Source of the DNA: an uncultured Pseudomonadales bacterium
GTDB lineage: Bacteria > Pseudomonadota > Gammaproteobacteria > Pseudomonadales > Pseudohongiellaceae
Direction of reading: 5' to 3'
DNA length: 64,000 nt
Assembly (NCBI GenBank): GCA_947259995.1
Contig: CAMYOK010000006.1
Location: forward strand, 186,001 to 250,000
This document shows positions 17,965 to 27,204 of this stretch, one piece after another (positions within the stretch are counted from its first letter, which is position 1; every line of letters starts with the position of its first letter). Under the pieces are notes generated by a model. The model was not told the origin of the DNA. It saw nothing but the letters and a program-made list of their open reading frames with translations, and did not search any database. The position numbers and the translations under genes were made by a program.

Positions 17965-18430
17965 GAGGGGACTCCGCTACCACAGGCATCGGTGCATCCA
18001 TAAACTGCGGGAGAACCATTGCGGGAATATCTAACACGAAAGGTTCGCCTTGGAACAGAAAACCCACTCTCACGATATCATTCTCACTCTTGAGCGATTG
18101 ACTCTCACCTTCCCAAAAATCACCCGCCATACTAATCATCATAGGCACTGGTTCAGTCGCACTACCTTCTCGTTCAATCTCGACAGTAACATCGGCAACC
18201 ACTGAGGCAGGTAGATCCACTCGCATTGGATCACTGTAATAGAGTTGTACTCCACCCTCCTCTCTCACTACTAGCTCAAAATGCATTTCAAGAAACATCA
18301 TGACAAAGCCGCCATGTTTAGCGTCATGATTGCCGTGCATTTCCTCGCCGTGACCAAAAGCAAGCGAAGGGATTGCGGTTATTAGAACAAAGGCAAGCGC
18401 CTTAGCACTTTGAAAAATTTGCATGCTCAT
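17951..18430 (-). CDS. Histidine-rich periplasmic protein in MacB-type operon
   Basis: A 159-residue secreted protein of no family I can name with certainty. After a signal peptide ending at about residue 25 (SLAFG) comes a His-rich start to the mature chain (HGEEMHGNHDAKHGG) and then MHFELVV; the C-terminus is SPHAGH. The pattern HGG followed by HFELVV is like small metal-handling proteins found with heavy-metal efflux systems. The rest looks all-beta. AGAGG precedes the start. It lies between two permeases of the operon and overlaps the following permease gene, so it is probably a periplasmic metal-binding partner or sensor of the transporter. That role is inference. Confidence 0.7.
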   Translation of the reverse strand: MSMQIFQSAKALAFVLITAIPSLAFGHGEEMHGNHDAKHGGFVMMFLEMHFELVVREEGGVQLYYSDPMRVDLPASVVADVTVEIEREGSATEPVPMMISMAGDFWEGESQSLKSENDIVRVGFLFQGEPFVLDIPAMVLPQFMDAPMPVVAESPHAGH

Positions 18431-18442
18431 ATTTTTTCCTCT

Positions 18443-19960
18443 TTATTCATGATGCAAGGCGCCAATTGGATTTAACTGCGCAGCTCTATGGGCTGGATAG
18501 ACACTTGCAATAACCCCTAGTAAGGCCGCAACAGCGATAGAGACCACCATCGACAGAAACGATACCTCTGTCGACCAGGCAAAAAGTTGTTCGAGGGTTT
18601 CCGAGATCAATGCCCCACCGGTTGCGCCTACTAAGCCACCAACAACACTCAGCACGATAGCTTCGAGCACAAACTGTGAGGCAATGTCACGACTGCGAGC
18701 TCCCATGGCCATACGTAACCCGACTTCGCGAGTTCGCTGTGTAACGGACAGCAATAAAAGGTTCATCACACCGATACCACCGACAAGAAGCGACACTGTC
18801 GCCACACCGGCTAATAAAGCCAGCATCGTGCTATTAGCGCGTTGTAAGGACGCAGCGAGTTGTTCTATGGTTAGGGCTTCGATACTTTCAAGATTGCCAG
18901 CGACAATCCGCGCAACATCTGGCGCTAAGCCTTTGCCTAATAGTTGTGCGGATTGGGTGCGCACAGTGAAATCATCAGGCATCTGTTCGGTAATTCCATG
19001 CCGAACTCGAAGTAACTCTTCGATCTGCTTGGCGATGATACTTGTCTCACCTGCAGAAGAAGTGGTGACAGTAATCGTATTCAGTTTGCTTAAGTTCAAT
19101 AAGCTATGCACAGTCGTGACAGGAATATAGACAGCATCAAACTGATCGTCACCCGCCACGGGTTGGGATGCCCAGCTGCGGCTACCGACGACTCCGATGA
19201 CTTCAAATTCTTGATTCCATAGCAGCAATGTTTGGCCCACTGGGTTGACGTTCTCACCAAACAGGCGGTCCGCTACGACTTTGCCAAGCACCATTACTTG
19301 CTCTGCGTTACGCACTTGGCCAGCCGTTAAAAATCGGCCATACGGAAATATCCAACCACTGCGAATCACAGGCAATTGCGACTCCGTTCCGTGTAATCGA
19401 GTAAACCATTGCTTGCGTTCGTCATCAGCGAGTGTGAGGCGCGCGTTTTCATGCACACCAGAGGCAACAAACTCAATGCCGTCTAGTTGCTCGCGAATGG
19501 CTTGCGCGTCTTGTAACGTGAGGGTCGCTGCAGCACCTAAACCGGCCATTGCATCCCCTAACCGTTCACTGGCAATAGGATGGTCGTGCTCGGCCATCGG
19601 GTCATCTTCGAAATGGGTGCGATAGAGTTTCACGTTTGGAAAGTTCGGGATAGGCCTGGATTGCCACTGAGCGGTTTGCAAAATCGGAGAGCGTGGCTTC
19701 GAGATCGCCGCATGGTCCGCTGGCGAGCCTCCAGCCCCTGCCCGTTCGACTTGGTAATTGCCTGAGTTAACGACAATCATATTGGCACCGGCGGCCAGGA
19801 GTTGTTCTTTGATGGCCTCCTGAGCCCCCTTGCCCAGTGCCATGCTGGTGACCAATGCGCCAACGCCGACTGTAACGCCTAACATGGCCAGAAGCGTCTG
19901 CACCTTGTTTCTCATCAAGGTATGCCATGCCATTATCACTAGATGCCAGATGACACTCAT
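18443..19960 (-). CDS. MacB-type ABC transporter permease (first of three)
   Basis: A 505-residue permease, the longest of the three. The N-terminal helix follows MSVIWHLVIMAWHTLMRNKVQ, the periplasmic core spans about residues 50-380 and includes a short His/Asp patch (AEHDHP), and the C-terminal FtsX-type part contains GGIGVMNLLLLSVTQRTREVG and three helices. AAGGAG precedes ATG 19960. It starts 9 bases after the ATPase stop, so the two are co-transcribed. No ATPase domain is fused and no MacA-type membrane-fusion protein gene is found in the operon. Confidence 0.9.
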   Translation of the reverse strand: MSVIWHLVIMAWHTLMRNKVQTLLAMLGVTVGVGALVTSMALGKGAQEAIKEQLLAAGANMIVVNSGNYQVERAGAGGSPADHAAISKPRSPILQTAQWQSRPIPNFPNVKLYRTHFEDDPMAEHDHPIASERLGDAMAGLGAAATLTLQDAQAIREQLDGIEFVASGVHENARLTLADDERKQWFTRLHGTESQLPVIRSGWIFPYGRFLTAGQVRNAEQVMVLGKVVADRLFGENVNPVGQTLLLWNQEFEVIGVVGSRSWASQPVAGDDQFDAVYIPVTTVHSLLNLSKLNTITVTTSSAGETSIIAKQIEELLRVRHGITEQMPDDFTVRTQSAQLLGKGLAPDVARIVAGNLESIEALTIEQLAASLQRANSTMLALLAGVATVSLLVGGIGVMNLLLLSVTQRTREVGLRMAMGARSRDIASQFVLEAIVLSVVGGLVGATGGALISETLEQLFAWSTEVSFLSMVVSIAVAALLGVIASVYPAHRAAQLNPIGALHHE

Positions 19961-19969
19961 TAGGTCTCC

Positions 19970-20719
19970 TTAATACCCACTTGCGGCGGCTATGGGAGGA
20001 AGCTCTTCTATTGGATCTACACTGCGTGGTTCGTTTTTCTCATCACTGATAATCACTCCGTCACGCACAGAGATGATACGCGTACCATAGGCAGCTATCT
20101 CGGGTTCGTGTGTAATCAAGACAATGGTGATGCCTTGTTTCTCGCGCAGTTCTTGCAACAAACGCATCACTTCAATGCTTGTCTTGGAATCCAGGTTGCC
20201 GGTTGGTTCATCTGCCAGTATCAAGCTGGGGTGATTGACTAAGGCTCTAGCAATCGCCACACGCTGTTGTTGACCACCAGACAACTGACTTGGATGATGA
20301 TCTAAGCGATCAGCGAGTCCCATTGCTGTCAGCGCAGCAACGGCACGATCATGTCGTTCGGTGTTGGCCATGACAGGGCGAGAGTACAATAACGGCAGTT
20401 CGACATTCTCAACCGCACTCGTCCGAGGCAGTAAGTTAAATCCTTGGAACACAAAACCAATCTGTCGGTTTCGAATATCGGCTAACTCTTGGCGCGGTAA
20501 ATTAGAGACATCTTTACCATTGAGTAAATAGCCCCCTTCACTTGGGCTATCAAGACACCCTAAAATATGCATCATGGTGGATTTACCAGAACCAGACGGT
20601 CCAGTAATTGCCACAAACTCGCCTTCTTCGATGTCCAGTGAAACACCGCGCAAGGCATGCACGGTGTTATCCCCTAACTGATAAATTTTCTTTATGTCTT
20701 TTAAACTAATTACTGACAT
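19970..20719 (-). CDS. MacB-type ABC transporter ATP-binding protein
   Basis: A 249-residue ATPase with Walker A GPSGSGKST, Q-loop FVFQGFNLLPR, signature LSGGQQQR, Walker B LILADEPTGNLDS and the switch histidine in LITHEPEIA, all intact. It belongs to the MacB/LolD/FtsE subgroup. It is the only ATPase of the operon and presumably serves the three permeases downstream. ATG 20719 is preferred over an in-frame ATG/TTG up to 15 bases upstream because GAGG lies 6 bases before it. The C-terminal tail beyond about residue 225 is short and charged. Confidence 0.92.
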   Translation of the reverse strand: MSVISLKDIKKIYQLGDNTVHALRGVSLDIEEGEFVAITGPSGSGKSTMMHILGCLDSPSEGGYLLNGKDVSNLPRQELADIRNRQIGFVFQGFNLLPRTSAVENVELPLLYSRPVMANTERHDRAVAALTAMGLADRLDHHPSQLSGGQQQRVAIARALVNHPSLILADEPTGNLDSKTSIEVMRLLQELREKQGITIVLITHEPEIAAYGTRIISVRDGVIISDEKNEPRSVDPIEELPPIAAASGY

Positions 20720-20765
20720 GGTCGGCCTCATCAAATGCTGAATCGATAAAACTTGCTTAACTAGA

Positions 20766-20787
20766 AAAGCTCCAAATGATGGAGCTC
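20766..20787 (-). terminator. Weak terminator between the M20 lipoprotein gene and the MacB-type operon
   Basis: On the minus strand AGCTCC-ATCATTT-GGAGCT is followed by TTTC, a short 6-base hairpin located 26 bases after the stop of the M20-like gene. It may be only a partial terminator, leaving possible read-through into the ATPase gene. Confidence 0.5.
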
Positions 20788-20812
20788 CCCTAGAGTACTT
20801 AAGTAGTTCGTC

Positions 20813-22501
20813 CTAATCAGACGCGACTTCTGGTTCGTTCAATCCAGCGTAGTTATACAACACTGTCGCAACCGATTTTTCACCGCTGGCCATACCGTAA
20901 GTATTACCTGCTCCCTCAATGACGAAGTATTCGTTTGCCGCGTGGGCGTTACCACCCGAACCCACTTGACCGGCAACAATAGGAATATCCATTACGTCAC
21001 CCGCAAACAGATACGCAGGCCAATAGCCACCAAGCATTGACTCCATCTCTTTAATTGGATCATTGTAAGGCACGCCAAACGCATCAAACATATCCATTGC
21101 TGCTTGCGCGATTTCATTGTCGTAGGTCATTTTCGCCCATGGGACATCGCCCACGATATTAATCTCGACGTCTTCGAAACCGTGTTTGTCTAGGTGTATG
21201 CGTAGCTTATTAACGATATCGATACCGTCTTGATAAGGAACGTAGCGGAAGTTGTGCTTTGACACGATTCGGTTTGGAAGAATGGCACCAGAGCCACCCT
21301 CAAACATATTGCCGCCCCAGATTCCATCGAGGTTCATCGACTGCCCGTATCGAGCCATAGTGATGTATTCAAGTGGATCGTCGGCGATAAAACGTTCTAC
21401 CCCTAAATTACGTGCAGCGACCTCTAGATCGATGTTCTCAGCCATTGCTTTGAGTTTTTCAAGCTCTGGCTCCGATAGCTCTTCGATGTTGTCATAGAAG
21501 CCATCGAACATAACCTTGTTGCCTGTTTCGTCAACAAGTGTCGTCAACATTTTAATATGACGCCACGCAGGGGCATCAACAGAACGTTTGTTACCGCCGT
21601 GAATATTGCTGTAGTTCGGGCCTCGGCCCCAACTCTCGCCACTGGTGATTAATTCGACAAAGACGCTGCCTTCTGACCCACCACCAAAGTTTCCTTGGCT
21701 ACCAAAACGGTACATTGCATCGGCGTCAGCAAACAGCTCGGGGTTATCACGTACGAATTTTCGATAACCGATCGACATTCTTTCCTCGTCGCCTTCTGCA
21801 ACAAAAATCAGATTGACTGGGAGCTTTCCTGTCACCGCCTTGATCGCCATCAGGGCGTTCAATTGCACCATCTGTGGGCCTTTAGAGTTACTCGCACCAC
21901 GGCCTAATAACACTTTCGCGTATGGCGCTTGTTCAATCAGTCGCGCTTCGAAGGGAGGGGATTTCCAAAGATCAGGTTGCGTGATGGGCATCGTGTCATA
22001 CATCCAATAAAGGACGAGTGTTTTCTCAGCGCCCTCGTCACAATGGGCGTATACGACTGGGTTGCCTTGTTGGCCCCACTCGGTAATCCCCACATCATTG
22101 ACGCTTGTCTGTTGGCAACCCAATTGATCGAAGAAGCCTTTAACCATATAAGCAGATTCTTGGATACCTTCACCGGTGTTAGACACACTTGGCTGGCGAA
22201 TCCAATTCTGCAGATTCATAACATGCTCATCGATATTGCTATCGATATAGGAAAAGATCTCGCGAAGCTCAGGGTTATGAATTTGATTCATATCGATCGC
22301 GACTTCTTCATCCCCATTTGGGCGAATCCCCAACGAAGGCGCTGCAGAGGCCGGGGCAGCCACGGGCTCTGGTGCGGCTGACGATGGGCTCGAAGGAGTG
22401 CTAGGCGATGACGGTTCACCGCAGGCAGCAAGTGCCAAAATAGAGCTGATGAAGAATGGTAGTGCTAGTGGTCGAATTGCGATGTTACTGATAGTAGCCA
22501 C
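20813..22501 (-). CDS. M20-type peptidase-like lipoprotein with altered metal site
   Basis: A 562-residue lipoprotein of the M20 peptidase superfamily, CNDP dipeptidase-like. The lipobox LAAC puts the lipidated cysteine at C27, followed by a Ser/Pro/Ala linker to about residue 60. The catalytic fold is clear, but key residues differ. The usual GHxD motif reads WMYD (W166, M167, D169), and the bridging Asp of GRGAsDdKG is Asn205 (GRGASNSKG). The EGxEE pair is present (EGDEE, 236-240), as is the C-terminal His (GNAHAANEYF). So either the metal site is non-standard or the protein is not a conventional peptidase. The start is GTG 22501, with CAGGAG 6 bases upstream. It precedes the MacB-type operon on the same strand. 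Confidence 0.85.
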   Translation of the reverse strand: MATISNIAIRPLALPFFISSILALAACGEPSSPSTPSSPSSAAPEPVAAPASAAPSLGIRPNGDEEVAIDMNQIHNPELREIFSYIDSNIDEHVMNLQNWIRQPSVSNTGEGIQESAYMVKGFFDQLGCQQTSVNDVGITEWGQQGNPVVYAHCDEGAEKTLVLYWMYDTMPITQPDLWKSPPFEARLIEQAPYAKVLLGRGASNSKGPQMVQLNALMAIKAVTGKLPVNLIFVAEGDEERMSIGYRKFVRDNPELFADADAMYRFGSQGNFGGGSEGSVFVELITSGESWGRGPNYSNIHGGNKRSVDAPAWRHIKMLTTLVDETGNKVMFDGFYDNIEELSEPELEKLKAMAENIDLEVAARNLGVERFIADDPLEYITMARYGQSMNLDGIWGGNMFEGGSGAILPNRIVSKHNFRYVPYQDGIDIVNKLRIHLDKHGFEDVEINIVGDVPWAKMTYDNEIAQAAMDMFDAFGVPYNDPIKEMESMLGGYWPAYLFAGDVMDIPIVAGQVGSGGNAHAANEYFVIEGAGNTYGMASGEKSVATVLYNYAGLNEPEVASD

Positions 22502-22626
22502 GCTTTACTCCTGAGACATGCGCCTTTTTGAATGACTGATGCCAAAATATTGCTTGCGACAAACACACTATATTCGCCAACAATATCTAGCCCGTATTAT
22601 TTGAATTAGCGAAACAAAACATCAGC

Positions 22627-22643
22627 TGCATTTTGCATACCAG
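22627..22643 (-). promoter_or_regulatory. Weak sigma-54-like sequence upstream of the M20 lipoprotein gene
   Basis: The minus strand reads CTGGTATGCAAAATGCA, with GG-N10-GC spacing but TGGTAT instead of TGGCAC. It lies about 115 bases before the start codon. It is a much weaker match than the other four candidates. Confidence 0.25.
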
Positions 22644-23029
22644 AAAAACCAAACAGAATTAATGACTTATCGGACAAGCGTTCGAAATGCCCAGTAAAAT
22701 ACGGTATATAGTTGTTATATATAGAGTATTTATAGGCCACACTTATAACAGAAATCTAAACGCTAATCCCATAACTAGACTTAAATTACAATCGTATCGC
22801 TATTTAGAACGAACCATTTTTGAACATCTTCAATAAACTTCGCACACAAAAAGAGCAGTAAAGCAACGCCACAATGGTGACGCACTAACTCTTTGACCGG
22901 CGCACTAATATAGAAAGTCAGCGACTTGCGCACAAACAAATAAAATTTAACAGCCTTCAACGTTGACAGTAAAAAACCAATTAAGGATGATCTTTTTTCT
23001 CACTTAGCTAAAAATTCTTGGAGTGCTGT
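22644..23029. other. Intergenic region upstream of glyA; no gene seen
   Basis: An AT-rich divergent intergenic region. No glycine riboswitch-like structure, PurR-like box or reading frame was recognised. Promoters for glyA are expected here but no clear -35/-10 pair stands out. Confidence 0.4.
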
Positions 23030-24283
23030 ATGTTCAGTAAAGATCTCAGTTTGGCCGAATTCGACAAAGCCCTTAACAACAGCATGCAACTAGAAACAGA
23101 GCGTCAGGAATCCCATATCGAACTGATTGCCTCGGAGAACTACACCAGCCCCCTAGTTATGGCAGCACAAGGTTCTGCACTAACAAATAAGTATGCTGAG
23201 GGTTACCCTGGCAAGCGCTATTACGGAGGATGCGAGTTTGTCGACCAAGTCGAGCAATTGGCCATTGATCGTGCAAAAAAGTTGTTCGCAGCGGACTATG
23301 CCAACGTTCAACCTCACTCGGGCTCGCAAGCCAATGCGGCCGTTTTTATGGCATTGCTCAAACCCGGTGATACAATTTTAGGTATGAGCCTCGCCCATGG
23401 GGGGCATCTAACCCACGGTGCATCAGTCAGTTTCTCTGGAAGAATTTACAACGCGGTCCAATACGGTTTGAACGAGGCCACTGGCGAGATTGATTACGAA
23501 CAAGTGCTGGCACTAGCAAAAGCGCATAAACCCAAAGTAATTGTTGCCGGCTTTTCTGCCTATTCCAAAATCGTCGACTGGCAACGCTTTCGTGAGATAG
23601 CCGATGAGGTCGGCGCTTGGTTTGTGGTAGACATGGCCCACGTGGCAGGGCTAGTCGCCGCAGGGGTCTATCCAAGCCCGGTTAATATCGCTGACATCAC
23701 CACGACTACCACCCATAAAACCTTGCGTGGACCACGCGGTGGGATCATTCTTGCCCGAGCCAATCCAGAGCTCGAGAAGAAGCTTAATTTTGCCGTATTC
23801 CCAGAGAGCCAGGGCGGGCCTTTAATGCATGTCATCGCCGCCAAGGCGGTGTGTTTCAAAGAGGCAATGTCTGAGGAGTTCAAACAATACCAAAGGCAGG
23901 TGGTCAAGAATGCGCAAGCGATGGCTGCCACGTTTATCGAAAATGGCTATGAAGTAGTTTCAGGCGGCACTGACAATCATCTATTCCTATTGAGTCTAGT
24001 GAAGCAAGAGATTACAGGCAAAGATGCCGATGCGGCTTTAGGACGAGCCTTTATTACCGTCAACAAAAATGCGGTGCCTAATGACCCCCGCCCACCTTTT
24101 GTGACTAGTGGCCTGCGCATTGGCTCACCTGCAGTGACAACAAGGGGCATGAAAGAGGCCGACGTCATTCATTTAAGTCAGTGGATCTGCGAGATACTGG
24201 CGGATATCAATAATGAAGCGGTCATTGCACAAGTGCGCGAACGCATCGCGGCACTTTGCAAAAAGTTTCCAGTGTACGCTTAG
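23030..24283 (+). CDS. glyA: Serine hydroxymethyltransferase
   Basis: Interconverts serine and glycine with tetrahydrofolate, supplying one-carbon units. The protein is 417 residues, exactly the E. coli length, with the PLP lysine K230 in [15 protein letters not shown] and the conserved LIASENYTS and [13 protein letters not shown] motifs. ATG 23030 is used; GGAG lies upstream and the sequence [12 protein letters not shown] fits the family start. It stands alone, converging on the esterase gene with a 4-base gap. Together with sdaA it allows glycine and serine from peptides to be funnelled to pyruvate. Whether it is the only glyA of the genome cannot be known from the window. Confidence 0.96.
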   Translation: MFSKDLSLAEFDKALNNSMQLETERQESHIELIASENYTSPLVMAAQGSALTNKYAEGYPGKRYYGGCEFVDQVEQLAIDRAKKLFAADYANVQPHSGSQANAAVFMALLKPGDTILGMSLAHGGHLTHGASVSFSGRIYNAVQYGLNEATGEIDYEQVLALAKAHKPKVIVAGFSAYSKIVDWQRFREIADEVGAWFVVDMAHVAGLVAAGVYPSPVNIADITTTTTHKTLRGPRGGIILARANPELEKKLNFAVFPESQGGPLMHVIAAKAVCFKEAMSEEFKQYQRQVVKNAQAMAATFIENGYEVVSGGTDNHLFLLSLVKQEITGKDADAALGRAFITVNKNAVPNDPRPPFVTSGLRIGSPAVTTRGMKEADVIHLSQWICEILADINNEAVIAQVRERIAALCKKFPVYA

Positions 24284-24287
24284 ATAT

Positions 24288-25586
24288 TTATTGCCCAGCC
24301 GCTTTATGCTCAAACTGCAAACCTACAGCAGAGCCTCGGCCAAAACCTTTCCAATAGGTATGTTGCGAGCGAGGCTCTCCATCTTGCATGGAGTACACAC
24401 CGTCATTGCCATTAGGCAGTAATTCTAGGTATTGCTGCTTGTCGCTCTCGCCCTTTAAATGTAGGTCCATAAAGACTGTCGCGAAATGATCAAGAACATT
24501 GTTGCTACGAATGGTATCCCAAACAGCATCACTATAATGCCCTGCCCCTTTGCGCTCAGGATCTTCGAGAATCTCAATGGGCATAGGAATTGGTGCCGCC
24601 ACACTATGCCCACCATTGATAAAAGTCAGCAAGTAACGGTCGGCATTCACGGCGTTGTCGAAGATCGCACGTGTGCCATTGTCATACCCTGCAGTCACAT
24701 CAACACTACCGGCCACAAACAAAGTAGGCGTCTTGACGCCCTTTAAAGTGTCTTCGGTAAAGAAATTGGTATTCATGCCCCAAGGGGCAATGGCAATCGC
24801 TGCCTTGATCCGCGAATCAAGATTACGGGCATAGCGACGGTTGCGCGTCGTGTGATCTTCTAATAACTCGTTGGGTGGTGCGATTGCCGTATCAACCATT
24901 GCCGGGTTAATACTCGCGCCGATATTATTCAACAAACCATAACCGCCCATAGAGAAGCCAATCAAACCCGTGTTCTCAACATCGACTAGGTTTTGCAGAA
25001 AACTACTACTGTCATCGTTTAGTTCTGCCATCGTTGCTATGACAAAGCGCTGATCAATGGGACGATTATAAAGTGTGCTTGCGATGGGGGTTTGATATTG
25101 ATAGGTACTATCGGTGTGATCGATAGAGGCCACTACATAGCCTTTGCTGGCTAGGTTTTCACCCAAGTGGCTCATTAGAAAACGATTGCCTGGGTAGCCA
25201 TGGGAGATAATTACTAAGGGATAGCTGCTAGAAGTATTCGGCGCGGCATCTCGTACGGCTCGCCCGTGCAAGGTTGCCGTGACATCGAGGTTGCGCGTTT
25301 CAGTCGTATACTGACCACCAGCGCTCTGGCCCGCAGCCAAAGCCGCAGGATACCAAACCTCTATAGTCAATGGTCTATCGTAATAATTGGTAACCTCTCC
25401 TGCTACCGAGTTCACTACGTCTACGCGTTCACTATCAACGAGCTCTAGCGTTCTTACGCCAATATCATAGCTGCCAAACTGAGCTAACTCTGGGGCGTCA
25501 TGACGAATGATGTCGATGCGATTTTGCTGTGCAAAAGCACTGGTCGATACGCTCATTATTATTAAAACCGTATTTAGAAGTTTCAT
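24288..25586 (-). CDS. Exported alpha/beta hydrolase, PAF-acetylhydrolase/dienelactone hydrolase-like
   Basis: A secreted serine hydrolase of 432 residues. The signal peptide MKLLNTVLIIMSVSTSAFAQ marks the start at 25586; an in-frame ATG at 25604 overlaps the stop of the upstream gene (TAATG) and is the alternative start. The oxyanion region YPLVIISHGYPGNR and the nucleophile elbow GFSMGG are plain, and a candidate catalytic His lies in FINGGHSVA. Overall it resembles plasma PAF-acetylhydrolase-like esterases (family alpha/beta hydrolase_5/6), which cleave short acyl esters. Substrate unknown. It follows the PEBP gene in the same operon. Confidence 0.82.
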   Translation of the reverse strand: MKLLNTVLIIMSVSTSAFAQQNRIDIIRHDAPELAQFGSYDIGVRTLELVDSERVDVVNSVAGEVTNYYDRPLTIEVWYPAALAAGQSAGGQYTTETRNLDVTATLHGRAVRDAAPNTSSSYPLVIISHGYPGNRFLMSHLGENLASKGYVVASIDHTDSTYQYQTPIASTLYNRPIDQRFVIATMAELNDDSSSFLQNLVDVENTGLIGFSMGGYGLLNNIGASINPAMVDTAIAPPNELLEDHTTRNRRYARNLDSRIKAAIAIAPWGMNTNFFTEDTLKGVKTPTLFVAGSVDVTAGYDNGTRAIFDNAVNADRYLLTFINGGHSVAAPIPMPIEILEDPERKGAGHYSDAVWDTIRSNNVLDHFATVFMDLHLKGESDKQQYLELLPNGNDGVYSMQDGEPRSQHTYWKGFGRGSAVGLQFEHKAAGQ

Positions 25587-25603
25587 ATCCCACACTCTTA
25601 TCA

Positions 25604-26173
25604 TTATTTTTGCTCGTAATGCCCCATCAGCATCCCCGTTCCTAGGATATGGCCTTCGATGGCTGCAAGCAAAGACTCTTTATTGAGCCCTTCGGGTAAG
25701 TTAAGTGCTGCATCCAAGGCATACACACGGAAATGGTAGGCGTGTAGTTTGCCGTCAACGGGCGGCCGTGGACCAAAGTATCCTGGTTGTCTGATGCCAT
25801 TGAGGCCATTAATCATACCTTCCAAGCCCGCTACCCCCGTCACAACGGGCTCTTTGGTCAAAGACCCGGGAATCTCGCCAGCATCAGCAGGAATATTATA
25901 GGCAACCCAATGCACAAAGGGTTGTGGCATAGGCACTACGGGGTCGTCCATCACGAGCGCGAGTTGCACGGTACCCTCTGGCAGATCGTTCCAAGAGAGC
26001 TGTGGCGAGACATTGTCGCCATAGGCGGAGTTGGCCAAAGGCACCATGTCATGATTTGCGAAGGCTGTACTGCTCACCGTTATGGTGTCTGGCATGTCTG
26101 CAGCCAGCGTAAACTGGGCTGTAAACGCCATGCAAACGGCAATAGCGCTGAGGGATTTCTTGATTAAATTCAA
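25604..26173 (-). CDS. YbhB/YbcL family (PEBP-like) periplasmic protein
   Basis: A 189-residue protein with signal peptide (MNLIKKSLSAIAVCMAFTAQ, to about residue 24) and the phosphatidylethanolamine-binding-protein fold. Signature stretches are SPQLSWNDLP, VMDDPVVPMPQPFVHWVAYN and GPRPPVDGKLHAYHFRVYALD. E. coli YbhB and YbcL are homologues; the bacterial function is not firmly established. The start codon is TTG at 26173, supported by GGAG six bases upstream. It is the first gene of a two-gene operon with the exported esterase, and its stop overlaps a possible start of that gene. Confidence 0.88.
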   Translation of the reverse strand: MNLIKKSLSAIAVCMAFTAQFTLAADMPDTITVSSTAFANHDMVPLANSAYGDNVSPQLSWNDLPEGTVQLALVMDDPVVPMPQPFVHWVAYNIPADAGEIPGSLTKEPVVTGVAGLEGMINGLNGIRQPGYFGPRPPVDGKLHAYHFRVYALDAALNLPEGLNKESLLAAIEGHILGTGMLMGHYEQK

Positions 26174-26344
26174 TTGCTACTCCAGTGACGCATTTAGTCA
26201 TTATTAGGGTAGTCTAAAGCGTCTTTATGACACTGTAGCTTAGCAGCACTATAACGCCGTAGCTTGCAAAGCAGAAGCATCGTTGCGCTTAACCTAGAGG
26301 CAATTCATCGTATATGATTGCAAACCTCAATAGGAGACAAGGCT

Positions 26345-26773
26345 ATGGCGAATAACGACGTGTTTATTGAGATCACTCTGCAGGCCCCCCTAGAAAAAGT
26401 CTGGCAAGCCATTAGTGACAATGAGCAAATGAGAAAATGGTATTTCGACCTCCCAGAGTTCATCCCTGCTATTGGGTATACGTTTAGCTTTAGTGGAGGC
26501 CCAAGTGAGCAAGAACAATATTTACATCTTTGCGAGGTCATTGAAGCCATTCCTGAGCAGGAGCTTGCCTATAGCTGGCGTTATGACGGCTACGAAGGTG
26601 TCTCTTATGTACGCTTCCAGTTGAGCCAGGCGAATGACGCCACGCAGCTGCGCTTTAGTCACACCGGGTTAGATTCTTTCCCTAAGAATGAAGCCAACCT
26701 AGCCGCTAAAAATTTTAAGATTGGCTGGGACGCGATTATCAACACCGCATTAAAAGAATTTGTTGAGGGCTGA
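26345..26773 (+). CDS. SRPBCC/AHSA1-domain protein
   Basis: A 142-residue cytosolic protein with the START-like SRPBCC fold, of the AHSA1 (activator of Hsp90 ATPase homologue 1) group. Visible features are APLEKVWQAISDNEQMRKWYF at the N-terminus, the GGPSEQEQYLHLCEV strand region and a C-terminal helix IGWDAIINTALKEF. Such proteins bind hydrophobic ligands and no specific role can be given. The start ATG 26345 has AGGAGA 8 bases upstream, so the 9-codon upstream extension of the frame is discarded. It stands alone at the edge of the accessory region. Confidence 0.82.
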   Translation: MANNDVFIEITLQAPLEKVWQAISDNEQMRKWYFDLPEFIPAIGYTFSFSGGPSEQEQYLHLCEVIEAIPEQELAYSWRYDGYEGVSYVRFQLSQANDATQLRFSHTGLDSFPKNEANLAAKNFKIGWDAIINTALKEFVEG

Positions 26774-27204
26774 GCTTCTCAGTGCTAATTAAGCTATCTA
26801 GGCGCATTAGCAATTTGTTTTCGTCGATCAAAATCGACATCTGCTTGCTCAGTGAATTAAGGACAATGCTTAAGGGGTTTAATCACTCGTTCATTTATAG
26901 CGTTTTCCTTTGCTGTTTTAAATTCCTTTGGTTGCGCGCCAAGACGCTAAACACCGCGCGCGCAAACTGTTGCTAGCAATCTTTAAGATTCTGTGAGCTT
27001 TTATGATAAATCGTTAACATGGCCTGTAGCGTTGTAGCTTGCAGGGTCATCATAAACAAAGTGACACAGAACGGCGAAACCCCAACTCTTGCTGCTAGCT
27101 CATCTTTACCCATGTTGCGAGAAAGCCTGATTTAAGCGAGGTTTTCCCCATGCTTTTGATGATCTGTTCAGGGGTGACTACCTTACAATCCATTTTATTA
27201 GCCG
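26774..27204. other. Non-coding or degenerate stretch before the accessory gene
   Basis: No supported gene. A 64-codon frame (26782-26976) lacks a ribosome-binding site, is cysteine- and arginine-rich and resembles no family, so it is not called. Base composition varies along the stretch, as is common at insertion borders. Confidence 0.4.

Noticed and set aside
22502..23029. Possible glycine riboswitch or PurR box upstream of glyA
   Set aside because: No matching conserved core or palindrome was found when reading the stretch.
26782..26976. A 64-codon plus-strand frame after the AHSA1-domain gene
   Set aside because: No ribosome-binding site, no recognisable family and unusual composition.
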